The position numbers and the translations under genes are program-made. A stretch of DNA of 64,000 bases, from contig NZ_JAUQSZ010000002.1 of the NCBI RefSeq assembly GCF_030580995.1, forward strand, positions 372,001 to 436,000. The letters run 5' to 3'. Positions 38,882 through 47,165 of this stretch are shown one piece after another. Position 1 is the stretch's first letter; each line of letters starts with the position of its first letter. The notes beneath the pieces were generated by a model. It saw only the letters and a program-made list of their open reading frames with translations, ran no database searches and was not told the origin of the DNA. Source of the stretch: Sphingomonas immobilis. Lineage in GTDB: Bacteria > Pseudomonadota > Alphaproteobacteria > Sphingomonadales > Sphingomonadaceae.

Positions 38882-39976
38882 TTATTCGCTGGCCGGGCCG
38901 ACGAGGAAGCCGACCAGCAGCGCGAAGAACAGCGCGCACGCCAGCCCCGCGAAAAGGACGAGCGCCGCCGTCCGCCACAGCGCGCCGCCGCGCGTCAGGC
39001 CGTAGGCGCCCTTCAACTGCCGGTACATATGGAACGGCCCGCCGATCGCGATCGCCAGCCAGATGAGCGTGCCGGGAATGCCGATCCAGCGCAGGATGCT
39101 GAGACCCACCACGCCGAGCGTCATCGCCGACAGCGAATAGATCGCGAAGATCGCGTGATCGTAGGGTCCGACGTCGCGGCGGAAGGCGAACAGCAGCCAG
39201 ATAAAGGGCAGCGAAATCGGGATCAGCGCCCAGCTGAACTTGTAGGCGGTCGATTGCAGCTTGTACGCGTAGTAGCGCGGTTCCTTCAGGACATGCGCGG
39301 CACGATCATCGATGAAGGCATTGCCGGTATCGACCTTGAGCTTCGCCATGTCGGTATTGGCGGTATCGATCGCGACGCCGGTCGCACGCAGCGCCTTGAT
39401 CTGCTCGCGCACACCGTCGATCTTCTCGTCGACAGCATCGGTGTCGGCGTCGGCCTTGTTGAGCCGTTTCCGCTCGGCGACCAGCGCGGTCTCGGTCGCC
39501 CGCGCCTGTTTCAGCTGTTCGGCGACCTTGCCGCTCACCAGCACCTTGTCGGGCCCCTTGACGTGCGATTTGGCGAAGAACGGCCCGCCGATCGTCTCGA
39601 TCGTCGCCACCATCAGGAACACCGAGAACAGGAACAGCGCGAGCGGCGAGATGAAGCGCGCGCGCTCACCGGCGATGTAGCGCCGCGTGAGCTGGCCGGG
39701 CCGCCGGAACAGCATCGGCAGCGTCCGCCAGATCTTGCCCTCGAAATGGAAGACGCCGTGGAGGAGATCGTGGAACAGCGAGTGCAGCGTGTTGTGGATA
39801 TGCACCGTCTGCCCACAGGCGAAGCAGAACTCGCCCTGCAGCGCGGTGCCGCAATTGAGGCAGAGGCCGCCGCCGTGCGTGCCTTGCCCGTGCTGCTCGC
39901 CCGCCTCCGATTCGACGGCGCGCCCGATCAGAGCGCCCGTGGCGATATCGCCCGCTGCTTCGATTCCCCCGTTCAT
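38882..39976 (-). CDS. DUF3667 domain membrane protein with zinc ribbon
   Basis: A 364-residue protein. The N-terminus carries a Cys4 ribbon (Cys39, Cys42, Cys51, Cys54; CLNCGTALQGEFCFACGQ), followed by HSLFHDLLHGVFHFEGK, which is the signature of DUF3667. A first membrane helix lies near residue 110, then a coiled-coil-like charged stretch (about 145-220; AEQLKQARATETALVAERKR and onward) and four further membrane helices to the end. Its function is unknown. It heads the leftward run with the HscC-like and J-like genes, so a membrane quality-control role is an attractive but untested idea. Confidence 0.85.
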   Translation of the reverse strand: MNGGIEAAGDIATGALIGRAVESEAGEQHGQGTHGGGLCLNCGTALQGEFCFACGQTVHIHNTLHSLFHDLLHGVFHFEGKIWRTLPMLFRRPGQLTRRYIAGERARFISPLALFLFSVFLMVATIETIGGPFFAKSHVKGPDKVLVSGKVAEQLKQARATETALVAERKRLNKADADTDAVDEKIDGVREQIKALRATGVAIDTANTDMAKLKVDTGNAFIDDRAAHVLKEPRYYAYKLQSTAYKFSWALIPISLPFIWLLFAFRRDVGPYDHAIFAIYSLSAMTLGVVGLSILRWIGIPGTLIWLAIAIGGPFHMYRQLKGAYGLTRGGALWRTAALVLFAGLACALFFALLVGFLVGPASE

Positions 39977-40036
39977 CCCGCCACGAATATCATCGACTTC
40001 GCGAAAGGCGATAGGCGTGATATCGGCGGCACCGTC

Positions 40037-41302
40037 ATGACCGAGCATCAATCCCTGCCCAAAAATCTGGTCGCCGATCTCGGCGCCCGCGCCCGCAATG
40101 CCGCCGCGATGCTTGCGGCGCTGCCGGCGGACACCAAGCGCACGGCGTTGCTGGCGGTGGCGGAGGGCCTGCGCGCGGCGACGGCGGAGATCGAAGCGGC
40201 CAACGCGCTTGACATGGCGCGCGGGGCCGAGAACGGCCTGTCGCCGGCGATGCTCGACCGGCTGCGGCTGGATGCGAAGCGGATCGCGGGCATGGCCGAC
40301 GGCGTCGCGGCGGTGGCCGGGCTCGACGATCCGGTCGGCCGCGTGATCGATACGGTCGAACGGCCCAACGGGCTCGTGCTGTCGCGCGTGCGCGTACCCA
40401 TCGGCGTGATCGGCATCATCTACGAAAGCCGTCCCAACGTGACGGCGGATGCGGCGGCGCTTTGCGTGGCGTCGGGCAATGCCGTCATCCTGCGCGGCGG
40501 ATCGGAAGCGATCGAGAGCAATCGCGCGATCCACGCCGTCTTCGCGGGCGCGCTGGCGGCGAACGGCCTGCCCGCCGACGCGGTCCAGCTCGTCCCCATC
40601 ACCGACCGCGCGGTGGTCGGCGCGATGCTGACGGCGGAAGGCGTGATCGACATGATCGTGCCGCGCGGCGGCAAGAGCCTCGTCGCGCGCGTCCAGGCCG
40701 AGGCGCGCGTGCCGGTGCTCGCGCATCTCGACGGCATCAACCACGTCTTCGTCCATGCCTCCGCCGATCAAGCGATGGCGGAGGCGATCGTCGTCAACGC
40801 CAAGATGCGCCGCACCGGCGTCTGCGGCGCGATGGAGACGCTGTTGATCGACCGCGCCTATCCCGCCATCCCCGCGCTCATCGCGGCTCTGAAGGTGAGC
40901 GGATGCGAGGTGCGCGGCGGCCCCGGCCTGCGTGCGATCGTCCCCGATCTCGTTCCCGCGACCGACGAGGATTGGGACACCGAATATCTTGAGGCGATCG
41001 CGAGCGCCGGGCTTGTCGACGGGCTGGAAGGCGCTCTCTGCTTCATCGCTAGGCACGGCTCGCACCACACTGACGCGATCGTCGCCGAGGATGCGGAGGT
41101 GGCGGAGGCGTTCCTCGCGGGCGTAGACAGCGCGATCGTGCTGTGGAACGCCTCGACGCAGTTTGCCGACGGCGCCGAATTCGGCCTCGGCGCGGAAATC
41201 GGCATCGCCACCGGCCGCCTCCACGCGCGCGGCCCCGTCGCGCTGGAAGGGCTGACGACGTACAAGTGGATCGGGCGGGGCAGCGGTCAGGTCCGGCCTT
41301 GA
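40037..41302 (+). CDS. proA: Glutamate-5-semialdehyde dehydrogenase
   Basis: ProA reduces gamma-glutamyl phosphate to glutamate-5-semialdehyde in proline synthesis. The 421 residues show the family segments IYESRPNVTADAAALC, GNAVILRGGSEA and the catalytic Cys in RRTGVCGAMETLL, and the C-terminal GLTTYKWIGRG. The ATG at 40037 begins the conserved sequence; the open frame continues far upstream only as a shadow of the opposite-strand genes. It is the first gene of the rightward set proA-(TA)-nadD-rsfS-rlmH-envC-ctpA; proB is not in the window. Confidence 0.96.
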   Translation: MTEHQSLPKNLVADLGARARNAAAMLAALPADTKRTALLAVAEGLRAATAEIEAANALDMARGAENGLSPAMLDRLRLDAKRIAGMADGVAAVAGLDDPVGRVIDTVERPNGLVLSRVRVPIGVIGIIYESRPNVTADAAALCVASGNAVILRGGSEAIESNRAIHAVFAGALAANGLPADAVQLVPITDRAVVGAMLTAEGVIDMIVPRGGKSLVARVQAEARVPVLAHLDGINHVFVHASADQAMAEAIVVNAKMRRTGVCGAMETLLIDRAYPAIPALIAALKVSGCEVRGGPGLRAIVPDLVPATDEDWDTEYLEAIASAGLVDGLEGALCFIARHGSHHTDAIVAEDAEVAEAFLAGVDSAIVLWNASTQFADGAEFGLGAEIGIATGRLHARGPVALEGLTTYKWIGRGSGQVRP

Positions 41303-41333
41303 TGATCAGCCGGCAAGGGCATATTCTGAGTGC

Positions 41334-41588
41334 ATGAACGCCCATAGCGGAATCACGGCGGCGCTAGATGCCGATACCCGCGCGATGCTAGATCGTGTCG
41401 CGGCGGAACGCGGTATGTCGCCCGAGGCATATGCGGCTGAAGCCATTCGCCGTGCCGCGGAGAGCGATACCGATTTTCGCGCCTTCGTTCAGGCTGGTAT
41501 CGACTCCGCCGATCGTGGCGAACTTACGCCGCACGGCGAGGTATTCGCGAGTCTGCGTCAACGAAGGCAGTCGCGCGGGATTGCATGA
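41334..41588 (+). CDS. ParD-like antitoxin
   Basis: An 84-residue protein of ribbon-helix-helix type. The N-terminal strand and helices (ITAALDADTRAMLDRVAAER, then SPEAYAAEAIRRAAE) would bind DNA and repress the operon, and the acidic C-terminal part (FRAFVQAGIDSADRGE) would wrap the toxin. The stop overlaps the toxin start as ATGA, the usual coupled arrangement. Base composition is a little less GC-rich than in the flanking genes. The pair separates proA from nadD. Confidence 0.87.
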   Translation: MNAHSGITAALDADTRAMLDRVAAERGMSPEAYAAEAIRRAAESDTDFRAFVQAGIDSADRGELTPHGEVFASLRQRRQSRGIA

Positions 41589-41869
41589 GCCAGATATTCT
41601 GGTCCGATCTCGCCATTGCTGATCTTCAGGACATTGACGACTACTGGTCCCAACACTCCCTGGATGTTGCGGAGCGCATGGCTGACCGGATCGAGCATGC
41701 GGCCGCTTTCCTCGTCACTGCGCCGCGCGCCGGGCCCGCGATCCCGGACAGCGAAGCACGCAAGTGGGGCGTCGCATCGACACCATATTTGCTGGTCTAT
41801 CGCCTGAAAGAGCCGGCCATAGAGATCTTGCGTATTCACCACGGCCGACAGAATTGGCGCGACGTCTGA
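41585..41869 (+). CDS. ParE/RelE-family toxin
   Basis: A 94-residue toxin. FWSDLAIADLQDIDDYW, then the central RAGPAIPDSE and YLLVYRL and IEILRIHHGRQNWRD at the C-terminus match the ParE family, whose best studied members poison DNA gyrase. RelE-type mRNA cleavage is less likely because the C-terminal HGRQ pattern is the ParE one. The likely TTG start of nadD lies inside its last 16 bp. Confidence 0.88.
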   Translation: MSQIFWSDLAIADLQDIDDYWSQHSLDVAERMADRIEHAAAFLVTAPRAGPAIPDSEARKWGVASTPYLLVYRLKEPAIEILRIHHGRQNWRDV

Positions 41870-42492
41870 ACCGCATCGGCATCCTCGGCGGGTCGTTCAA
41901 TCCGGCGCACAAGGGGCACCGCGCGATCAGCCTTGCCGCGATCGACGCGCTTGGGCTCGATGAAGTGTGGTGGCTGGTGTCGCCCGGCAATCCGCTGAAG
42001 GAAAAGAGCGGCGACATGGCGCCGCTCGCCGCACGCTTCGCCTCGGCGCGCAAGATGGCGCGCTATGCCCCCATCCGCGTCAGCGCGATCGAGGTGCGGC
42101 TCGGCACGCGCTACACCGTCGACACGATCGTAAAATTGCGCCGACTGTACCCCAAGAACCGCTTCATCTGGCTGATGGGGTCGGACAATCTCGCCCAGTT
42201 CGATCGCTGGAAAGGATGGCGGCGGATCGCGCGCGAGGTTCCGATTGCGGTTGCGGCCAGACCGGGCTATGATCATGCTGCCCTCGCGGCTCCCGCGATG
42301 GGTTGGTTGCGGCGCTTCATCCGGCCCGCAAACCAGGCAATGCGCTGGACGAAGTGGAGAATGCCGGCACTCGTGCTGTTGCGATTCCGTCTCGACCCGA
42401 CCTCGGCGACCCGGCTGCGTGCAGCCGATCCCGCCTGGCAACTGCGTTTTGTCGAAAGACTGGGGCATGACCCCGAACCACCCACACTTTAG
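41854..42492 (+). CDS. nadD: Nicotinate-nucleotide adenylyltransferase
   Basis: NadD adenylates nicotinate mononucleotide to deamido-NAD. The 212 residues contain the nucleotidyltransferase motif GGSFNPAHKGH close to the N-terminus, the central WLMGSDNLAQFDRW and a C-terminal TSATRLR, a variant of the ISSTxIR motif. I infer a TTG start at 41854, within the ParE gene; an ATG at 41764 would add 30 residues read out of frame in the toxin and is less likely. The toxin-antitoxin pair seems to have replaced the original upstream sequence. Confidence 0.9.
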   Translation: MARRLNRIGILGGSFNPAHKGHRAISLAAIDALGLDEVWWLVSPGNPLKEKSGDMAPLAARFASARKMARYAPIRVSAIEVRLGTRYTVDTIVKLRRLYPKNRFIWLMGSDNLAQFDRWKGWRRIAREVPIAVAARPGYDHAALAAPAMGWLRRFIRPANQAMRWTKWRMPALVLLRFRLDPTSATRLRAADPAWQLRFVERLGHDPEPPTL

Positions 42493-42500
42493 GAACCCAC

Positions 42501-42890
42501 TTGGCCTCTGCACCCCAATCCTATCGCGCGTCGGACTCAGATGAAGTCGAGGCGTTGCATCAACTCGTCCTGTCGTCGCTCGACGACGATCAGGCGGTCG
42601 ACACCATCTCGATCCCGCTCGCGGGCAAATCGAGCATCGCCGATCACATGGTGATCGCGAGCGGCAAGTCGACGCGCCAGGTCGCCTCGATGGCGCAGAA
42701 ACTGGCGGAGAAGATCAAGGCGGAACTCGGTCGCACGTCGCGGATCGAGGGCCTGCCGACCGCCGACTGGGTGCTGATCGACGCGGGCGACGTGATCGTC
42801 CACCTCTTCCGCCCGGAAGTGCGCAGCTTCTACAATCTCGAGAAGATGTGGGCCTTCGGCGACGCACCGACGCCGGTGGCGAGCGCCTGA
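42501..42890 (+). CDS. rsfS: Ribosomal silencing factor RsfS
   Basis: A 129-residue protein of the RsfS/Iojap family, which binds L14 of the 50S subunit and blocks subunit joining under starvation. IADHMVIASGKSTRQVASMA and EGLPTADWVLIDAGDVIVHLF are the conserved segments. The start is TTG at 42501 with AGGA upstream; an ATG 39 bp later is not in a conserved position. It follows nadD after 8 bp and precedes rlmH, the classical order. Confidence 0.94.
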   Translation: MASAPQSYRASDSDEVEALHQLVLSSLDDDQAVDTISIPLAGKSSIADHMVIASGKSTRQVASMAQKLAEKIKAELGRTSRIEGLPTADWVLIDAGDVIVHLFRPEVRSFYNLEKMWAFGDAPTPVASA

Positions 42891-42924
42891 TCCAATCCGC
42901 CGTTCGTACCGAGCGGAGTAGGGG

Positions 42925-43347
42925 ATGCTCCTTCACATCGTCGCGCGCGGGCGCATCGGACGGTCGCCCGAGGCCGAGCTGGTCGATCGCTACGCCAAAC
43001 GGCTGAGCTGGCCGTTCAAGGTCACCGAACTGCCCGATACCGGCGGCAAGATGCCCGCCGTCGAGCCGGGAACGAAAATCGTCATGCTCGATGAAACCGG
43101 CGAGGTGATGGGCTCGCGCGACTTCGCCGCGCGGCTCGAGAGATGGCGCGACGGAGCCACGCGCGAAACGCGCTTCCTGATCGGCGCGGCGGACGGCTTC
43201 GACGATGCGCAACGCAAGGAGGCCGACCTTCTCCTCAGCTTCGGCCGCGCGACCTGGCCGCACATGCTTGCCCGCGCGATGCTCGCCGAGCAACTCTGGC
43301 GCGCGACGAGCATCCTTGCCAATCACCCCTATCACCGCGAGGGATAG
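42925..43347 (+). CDS. rlmH: 23S rRNA (pseudouridine(1915)-N(3))-methyltransferase RlmH
   Basis: A 140-residue SPOUT-family methyltransferase that modifies pseudouridine 1915 in helix 69 of 23S rRNA. MLDETGE, FLIGAADGF and the C-terminal LAEQLWRATSILANHPYHR (the trefoil-knot SAM site) are diagnostic. The length is close to the E. coli protein. It lies between rsfS and an EnvC-like gene, 3 bp before the latter. Confidence 0.96.
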   Translation: MLLHIVARGRIGRSPEAELVDRYAKRLSWPFKVTELPDTGGKMPAVEPGTKIVMLDETGEVMGSRDFAARLERWRDGATRETRFLIGAADGFDDAQRKEADLLLSFGRATWPHMLARAMLAEQLWRATSILANHPYHREG

Positions 43348-43350
43348 CCG

Positions 43351-44538
43351 ATGCGGGGCGGGCTCATTCTGTGCGCGGTAACGGGAACGGCGGTGATCGC
43401 CGCCGTCGCGGTCGCGCAGGGCGCGCCGGAAAATCAGGCCGGGCGGCTCGCGATGGCGAAGGCGGAGTCGGTCGCCGCCGCCGCGCGCTCCGCCGCGCTC
43501 GAAGCCGCCGCGACCCGCGAGAAGGACGAGGCCGCCAGGGCGCGCACGCAGGAGGCCGCCGTCGCCGCGCGCGTCCAGCAGGCGGAGGCCGATATCGCCG
43601 CCGGGCAGGCACGCATCGCCATCACCGGCAAATTGCTCGCCGATCAGCGCGCGCGCCTCGCCGAGAAACAGGGGCCGATCGCGCGGCTGATCGCGGCGCT
43701 GCAATCGCTCGCAAGACGCCCGTCGCTGATCAGTATCGTCCAGCCGGGGTCGGTCGACGATCTCGTCCATGTCCGCGCCGTCCTCGCCAGTACGATGCCG
43801 ATCGTGCGCGCCCGCACCGCCGCCTTGCGCGCCGATCTCGATCGCACGCGCGCTTTGCAGGCCGACGCGACGCTCGCCGCCGCCGCGCTCGCCGAGAGCC
43901 GCACCCGGCTGGAGGCGCAGCGCCTCGCGCTCACCCGGCTGGAGGCGGAGCACCGGCTGAAGTCGCGCGCGCTCGGCCGCGATGCTTTGTTCGAATCGGA
44001 CCGCGCCATCGCGCTCGGCGAGCGCGCGCGCGACATCGTCGATCTGATGACCAAGCTTGGTGATCAGGCGTCGGTGCGCGAGAGTCTGGCGACGCTGCCC
44101 GGCCCGCTGCCGCGCCCGCCGCGCCCGGGCGAGGTCGCCTCCCCGCTCGATACGGTGTCGTGGTCGGCGGCCGCGCCGCCGTACCGGCTGCCGGTCGTCG
44201 GGCGGATCGTGACCGGCTTCGGCGAGCTTTCCGACAGCGGCGTGCGCTCGCGCGGGCTCACCATCGCCTCGGCACCCGCCGCGCAGGTGATCGCCCCCGC
44301 TGTCGGGCGCGTCGCCTATGCCGGGCCGTTCCGCGATTACGGCACGATCGTCATCCTCGATCATGGCGGCGGGTGGACGACTTTGGTCGACGGCCTCGCG
44401 GCGACGACGTGCAAGGTCGGCGAGCGCATTGCGCAAGGCGCCCCGATCGGCCGTGCGGGCGAGGGCGAGGATGCGCGCGTGACGGTCGAACTGCGCCGCC
44501 GCGACCGGCCGGTGGACATGACGCCGCTGGTGGGGTGA
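43351..44538 (+). CDS. EnvC-like murein hydrolase activator
   Basis: A 395-residue exported protein. An N-terminal signal/hydrophobic segment (about residues 4-22) is followed by a long Ala/Arg/Glu-rich coiled coil (about 28-245) and a C-terminal LytM (M23) domain. The LytM metal ligands are lost: the HxxxD and HLHFE motifs are replaced (for example by RVTVELRR). A degenerate LytM domain behind a coiled coil is the EnvC layout, which activates amidases during septum splitting rather than cutting peptidoglycan itself. It precedes an S41 protease gene, as in many alphaproteobacteria. Confidence 0.87.
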   Translation: MRGGLILCAVTGTAVIAAVAVAQGAPENQAGRLAMAKAESVAAAARSAALEAAATREKDEAARARTQEAAVAARVQQAEADIAAGQARIAITGKLLADQRARLAEKQGPIARLIAALQSLARRPSLISIVQPGSVDDLVHVRAVLASTMPIVRARTAALRADLDRTRALQADATLAAAALAESRTRLEAQRLALTRLEAEHRLKSRALGRDALFESDRAIALGERARDIVDLMTKLGDQASVRESLATLPGPLPRPPRPGEVASPLDTVSWSAAAPPYRLPVVGRIVTGFGELSDSGVRSRGLTIASAPAAQVIAPAVGRVAYAGPFRDYGTIVILDHGGGWTTLVDGLAATTCKVGERIAQGAPIGRAGEGEDARVTVELRRRDRPVDMTPLVG

Positions 44539-44642
44539 GGGGCTGTCCTACAGACCGTCGATCTGCGAGATGCAGGGCGCTGGTCTTTCGACATCGCCGG
44601 CCCCCCAAGCGGACGATCGCTTTCGCGGAAACAGGCGCGATC

Positions 44643-44661
44643 AGTGTGACCTTAGTGTGAC
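44643..44661. promoter_or_regulatory. Direct repeat AGTGTGAC upstream of ctpA
   Basis: Two copies of AGTGTGAC (44643-44650 and 44654-44661) repeat at 11 bp, one helical turn. Such tandem sites are typical of OmpR/PhoB-family regulators. It lies about 120 bp upstream of the S41 peptidase start in a 241-bp gap that holds no gene I can support. Confidence 0.4.
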
Positions 44662-44779
44662 TTTCCGCGACGAGTACGTAGTCCCGCTCAGCCACGGTTC
44701 ATCCGCAAGCATGCTTTTGTCTCGCGGGGAAAGCCGCTACGATGGCCGATCCTTCGTGAAGACTGGAATGTAGCTGCCG

Positions 44780-46108
44780 ATGTCCCGCGCGTTTCTTCAG
44801 GCCACCGCCATCGCCGCCGTCCTCGCCGTCGTGCCGATCGGCACCCAGGCGATGGCCGCGGTTGACAGCAGCACGTACCGCGAAATCGCGCTGTTCATGG
44901 ACGTCTTCAATCGCGTGAAGGCGGAATATGTCGACAAGGTCGACGACAAGACTTTGGTGAAGGGCGCGATCGACGGAATGCTCGCCGCGCTCGATCCGCA
45001 TAGCGGCTACGAGACCGGGCTCGATTACGACAACCTCCGCATCCAGACGACGGGCAGCTACGGCGGCCTCGGCCTGACCGTCACGGCGGAGGACAGCGCG
45101 GTCAAGGTGATCGCGCCGCAGGAGGATACGCCGGGCTGGCGCGCGGGCGTGAAGGCGGGCGATTACATCACGCATATCGACGGCAAGTCGATCTTCGGCG
45201 ACACGCTGGACGAGGCGATCGCGAAGATGCGGGGGCGTCCCGGCACCAAGATCAGCCTGACGATCCTGCGCCCCGGCCGTCCCGAGCCGATCCAGGTGTC
45301 GATGGTGCGCGAGACGATCGTGCAGAAGCCGGTCAAATGGTCGGTCAAGGACGGCGTCGGCATCATCAACATCAACTCCTTCTCGGAGCACACCGGCGAC
45401 GCCGTGAACGCGGCCATCGTCGGCATCAACCGGCAGCTCGGTCATGCGCCGACCGGCTATGTCGTCGACCTGCGCGACAATGGCGGCGGGCTTCGCGACG
45501 AGGCGGTCGCGGTCGCCGACAATTTCCTGTCCTCGGGCGTTATCGTCTCGCAGCGCGGGCGCGACCGGGCCGACGTCGAGACTTTCTATGCCGAAAGCTA
45601 TTTCAAGGGCGATCCTTCGCGCGGGCTGCCGGTAATCGTGCTGACCAACGCCGGCACGGCGTCGGCGTCGGAGATCGTCGCGGGCGCGCTGCAGGATCAT
45701 CACCGCGCGCTGGTGATGGGCGAGCGCAGCTTCGGCAAGGGTTCGGTCCAGACGGTGATCGACATGGGCTCGAACGCCGCCCTGCGGCTCACCACCTCGC
45801 GCTATTTCACGCCGTCGGATCGTTCGGTGCAGGAAGGCGGCATCGAGCCCGACGTGCAGGTGCCCGAAATCTCCGATCCCGATTACAAGCGCCGTCCGGT
45901 GTTCCGCGAGGACGATCTGCGCCGCCACCTCATCAACGAGGCCAAGGCGGACAATGCCGCGGTCGAGGATGACAGCAAGCCCGATCCGCGCTTCTCGGCG
46001 ACGCCGGAGCAGCTCAAGGCCAAGGGCATCGACGATTTCCAGCTCTATTACGCGCTGAACGCGATCAAGCGGCTCGGCCCGGTCGCGCAGGTGGCGTCGA
46101 AGAAGTAA
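44780..46108 (+). CDS. ctpA: C-terminal processing peptidase, S41 family
   Basis: A 442-residue periplasmic serine protease. A signal peptide covers residues 1 to about 28 (ends near TQAMAA). A PDZ domain (about 95-175) is followed by the S41 catalytic domain with the Ser in TNAGTASASEIVAGAL and the Lys in GERSFGKGSVQT, forming the Ser-Lys dyad. Family members trim C-termini and regulate murein hydrolases, and the position directly after the EnvC-like gene fits a role in cell-wall remodelling. The acidic C-terminal tail is typical. Confidence 0.93.
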   Translation: MSRAFLQATAIAAVLAVVPIGTQAMAAVDSSTYREIALFMDVFNRVKAEYVDKVDDKTLVKGAIDGMLAALDPHSGYETGLDYDNLRIQTTGSYGGLGLTVTAEDSAVKVIAPQEDTPGWRAGVKAGDYITHIDGKSIFGDTLDEAIAKMRGRPGTKISLTILRPGRPEPIQVSMVRETIVQKPVKWSVKDGVGIININSFSEHTGDAVNAAIVGINRQLGHAPTGYVVDLRDNGGGLRDEAVAVADNFLSSGVIVSQRGRDRADVETFYAESYFKGDPSRGLPVIVLTNAGTASASEIVAGALQDHHRALVMGERSFGKGSVQTVIDMGSNAALRLTTSRYFTPSDRSVQEGGIEPDVQVPEISDPDYKRRPVFREDDLRRHLINEAKADNAAVEDDSKPDPRFSATPEQLKAKGIDDFQLYYALNAIKRLGPVAQVASKK

Positions 46109-46110
46109 CG

Positions 46111-46599
46111 ATGGTCCGCGATCCCGCCACCACCGCGCGCGCCCTCGCGCTTGCCGTGCCCGCCGCGCTGCTCGGCGGGGCCTATGCGTTCCAATATGTC
46201 GGCGGGCTCTATCCGTGCGAAATGTGCTGGTGGCAGCGGTATCCGCTGTTCGTGGCGCTCTTTTTCGCGGCCTTCGCATTCCTGGTGCGCGGCAAGATCC
46301 GGCGGCGCTTGCCGGTCGCCATCGCGGGCCTCGCGATCCTGGTGAGCGGGGCGATCGGCCTGTTCCACGCCGGCGTCGAATATCATTGGTGGAACGGCAT
46401 CACCGCCTGCACCACGACCATGTCGGGCAGCGGCGGATCGCCCGAGGACATGCTCAAGCGGCTGATCGCCGCGCCGATCATTCGCTGCGACGTTGCGCAG
46501 TGGCGGCTGTTCGGCATCTCGCTGGCCGGGTTCAACGCCCTCATCTCGATCCCCGCCGGGCTGATCATCCTCGGCCTGCTGACGAGGCGCAGCCGGTGA
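46111..46599 (+). CDS. dsbB: Disulfide bond formation protein B
   Basis: A 162-residue inner-membrane protein with four hydrophobic helices. The first periplasmic loop carries CEMCWWQRYP with the CxxC pair that passes electrons to quinone, and the second loop has two further cysteines (ITACTTT and IIRCDVA) that reoxidise DsbA. The start is 2 bp after ctpA, and the stop overlaps the coq7 start (GTGA), so the three genes are probably one transcript. Confidence 0.93.
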   Translation: MVRDPATTARALALAVPAALLGGAYAFQYVGGLYPCEMCWWQRYPLFVALFFAAFAFLVRGKIRRRLPVAIAGLAILVSGAIGLFHAGVEYHWWNGITACTTTMSGSGGSPEDMLKRLIAAPIIRCDVAQWRLFGISLAGFNALISIPAGLIILGLLTRRSR

Positions 46600-47135
46600 G
46601 CGGCGGCTGGAAACCCGGCGACCGGCGGCGCAATACGGCGTCGATGATCCGCGTCGATCAGGCCGGCGAATATGGCGCGACGCGCATCTACGCCGGGCAA
46701 CTGGCGGTAATGGGCGATCGCACGCCCGCCGCGCGCGCCATCGCGGGCATGGCGAATCAGGAAACGCGACATCAGGCGTTTTTCGACGCGATGGTCGCGA
46801 AACGGGGTGTACGGCCGACGGTGTTGCAACCGGTGTGGAGCGTTGCTGGTTTTGCCCTTGGTGCGGTTACGGCGGCGCTTGGGCCGGAGGCGGCGATGGC
46901 GTGTACCGCCGCGGTCGAGACCGAGATCGACCGGCATTATTCGGATCAGCGCGCCGCGCTGGGCGACAGCGACCCGGAGCTTTCGGCGGCGATCGAGGAG
47001 TTTCAGGAGGAAGAACTGGAGCACCGCGCGACCGCGCTGGCTTCGGGGGCGGAGAACGTGCCGGGCTATCCGGTGTTGAGTGGATTGATCGGGCTGGGCT
47101 GCCGCGTCGCGATTGCGGCCGCCAAGCGATTTTGA
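46596..47135 (+). CDS. coq7: Demethoxyubiquinone hydroxylase (COQ7 family)
   Basis: A 179-residue diiron hydroxylase of ubiquinone synthesis (C6 hydroxylation). The ligands of the diiron site are in DQAGEYGAT, NQETRHQ, ETEIDRHY and EEELEHR, giving the four-Glu/two-His pattern of ferritin-like COQ7 proteins. It starts with GTG at 46596, overlapping the dsbB stop. Physical coupling to dsbB is functionally sensible because DsbB uses ubiquinone. Confidence 0.94.
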   Translation: MSGGWKPGDRRRNTASMIRVDQAGEYGATRIYAGQLAVMGDRTPAARAIAGMANQETRHQAFFDAMVAKRGVRPTVLQPVWSVAGFALGAVTAALGPEAAMACTAAVETEIDRHYSDQRAALGDSDPELSAAIEEFQEEELEHRATALASGAENVPGYPVLSGLIGLGCRVAIAAAKRF

Positions 47136-47165
47136 CGGGCTGGGACCCGTTTCGGGAGTGATGCG

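Noticed and set aside
34791..38978. A continuous minus-strand reading frame of about 1,395 codons spanning the J-like gene and beyond
   Set aside because: Only the part after 37175 looks like a protein; the rest is the out-of-frame shadow of the HscC-like gene, with Arg-rich, low-complexity translation typical of high-GC shadows.
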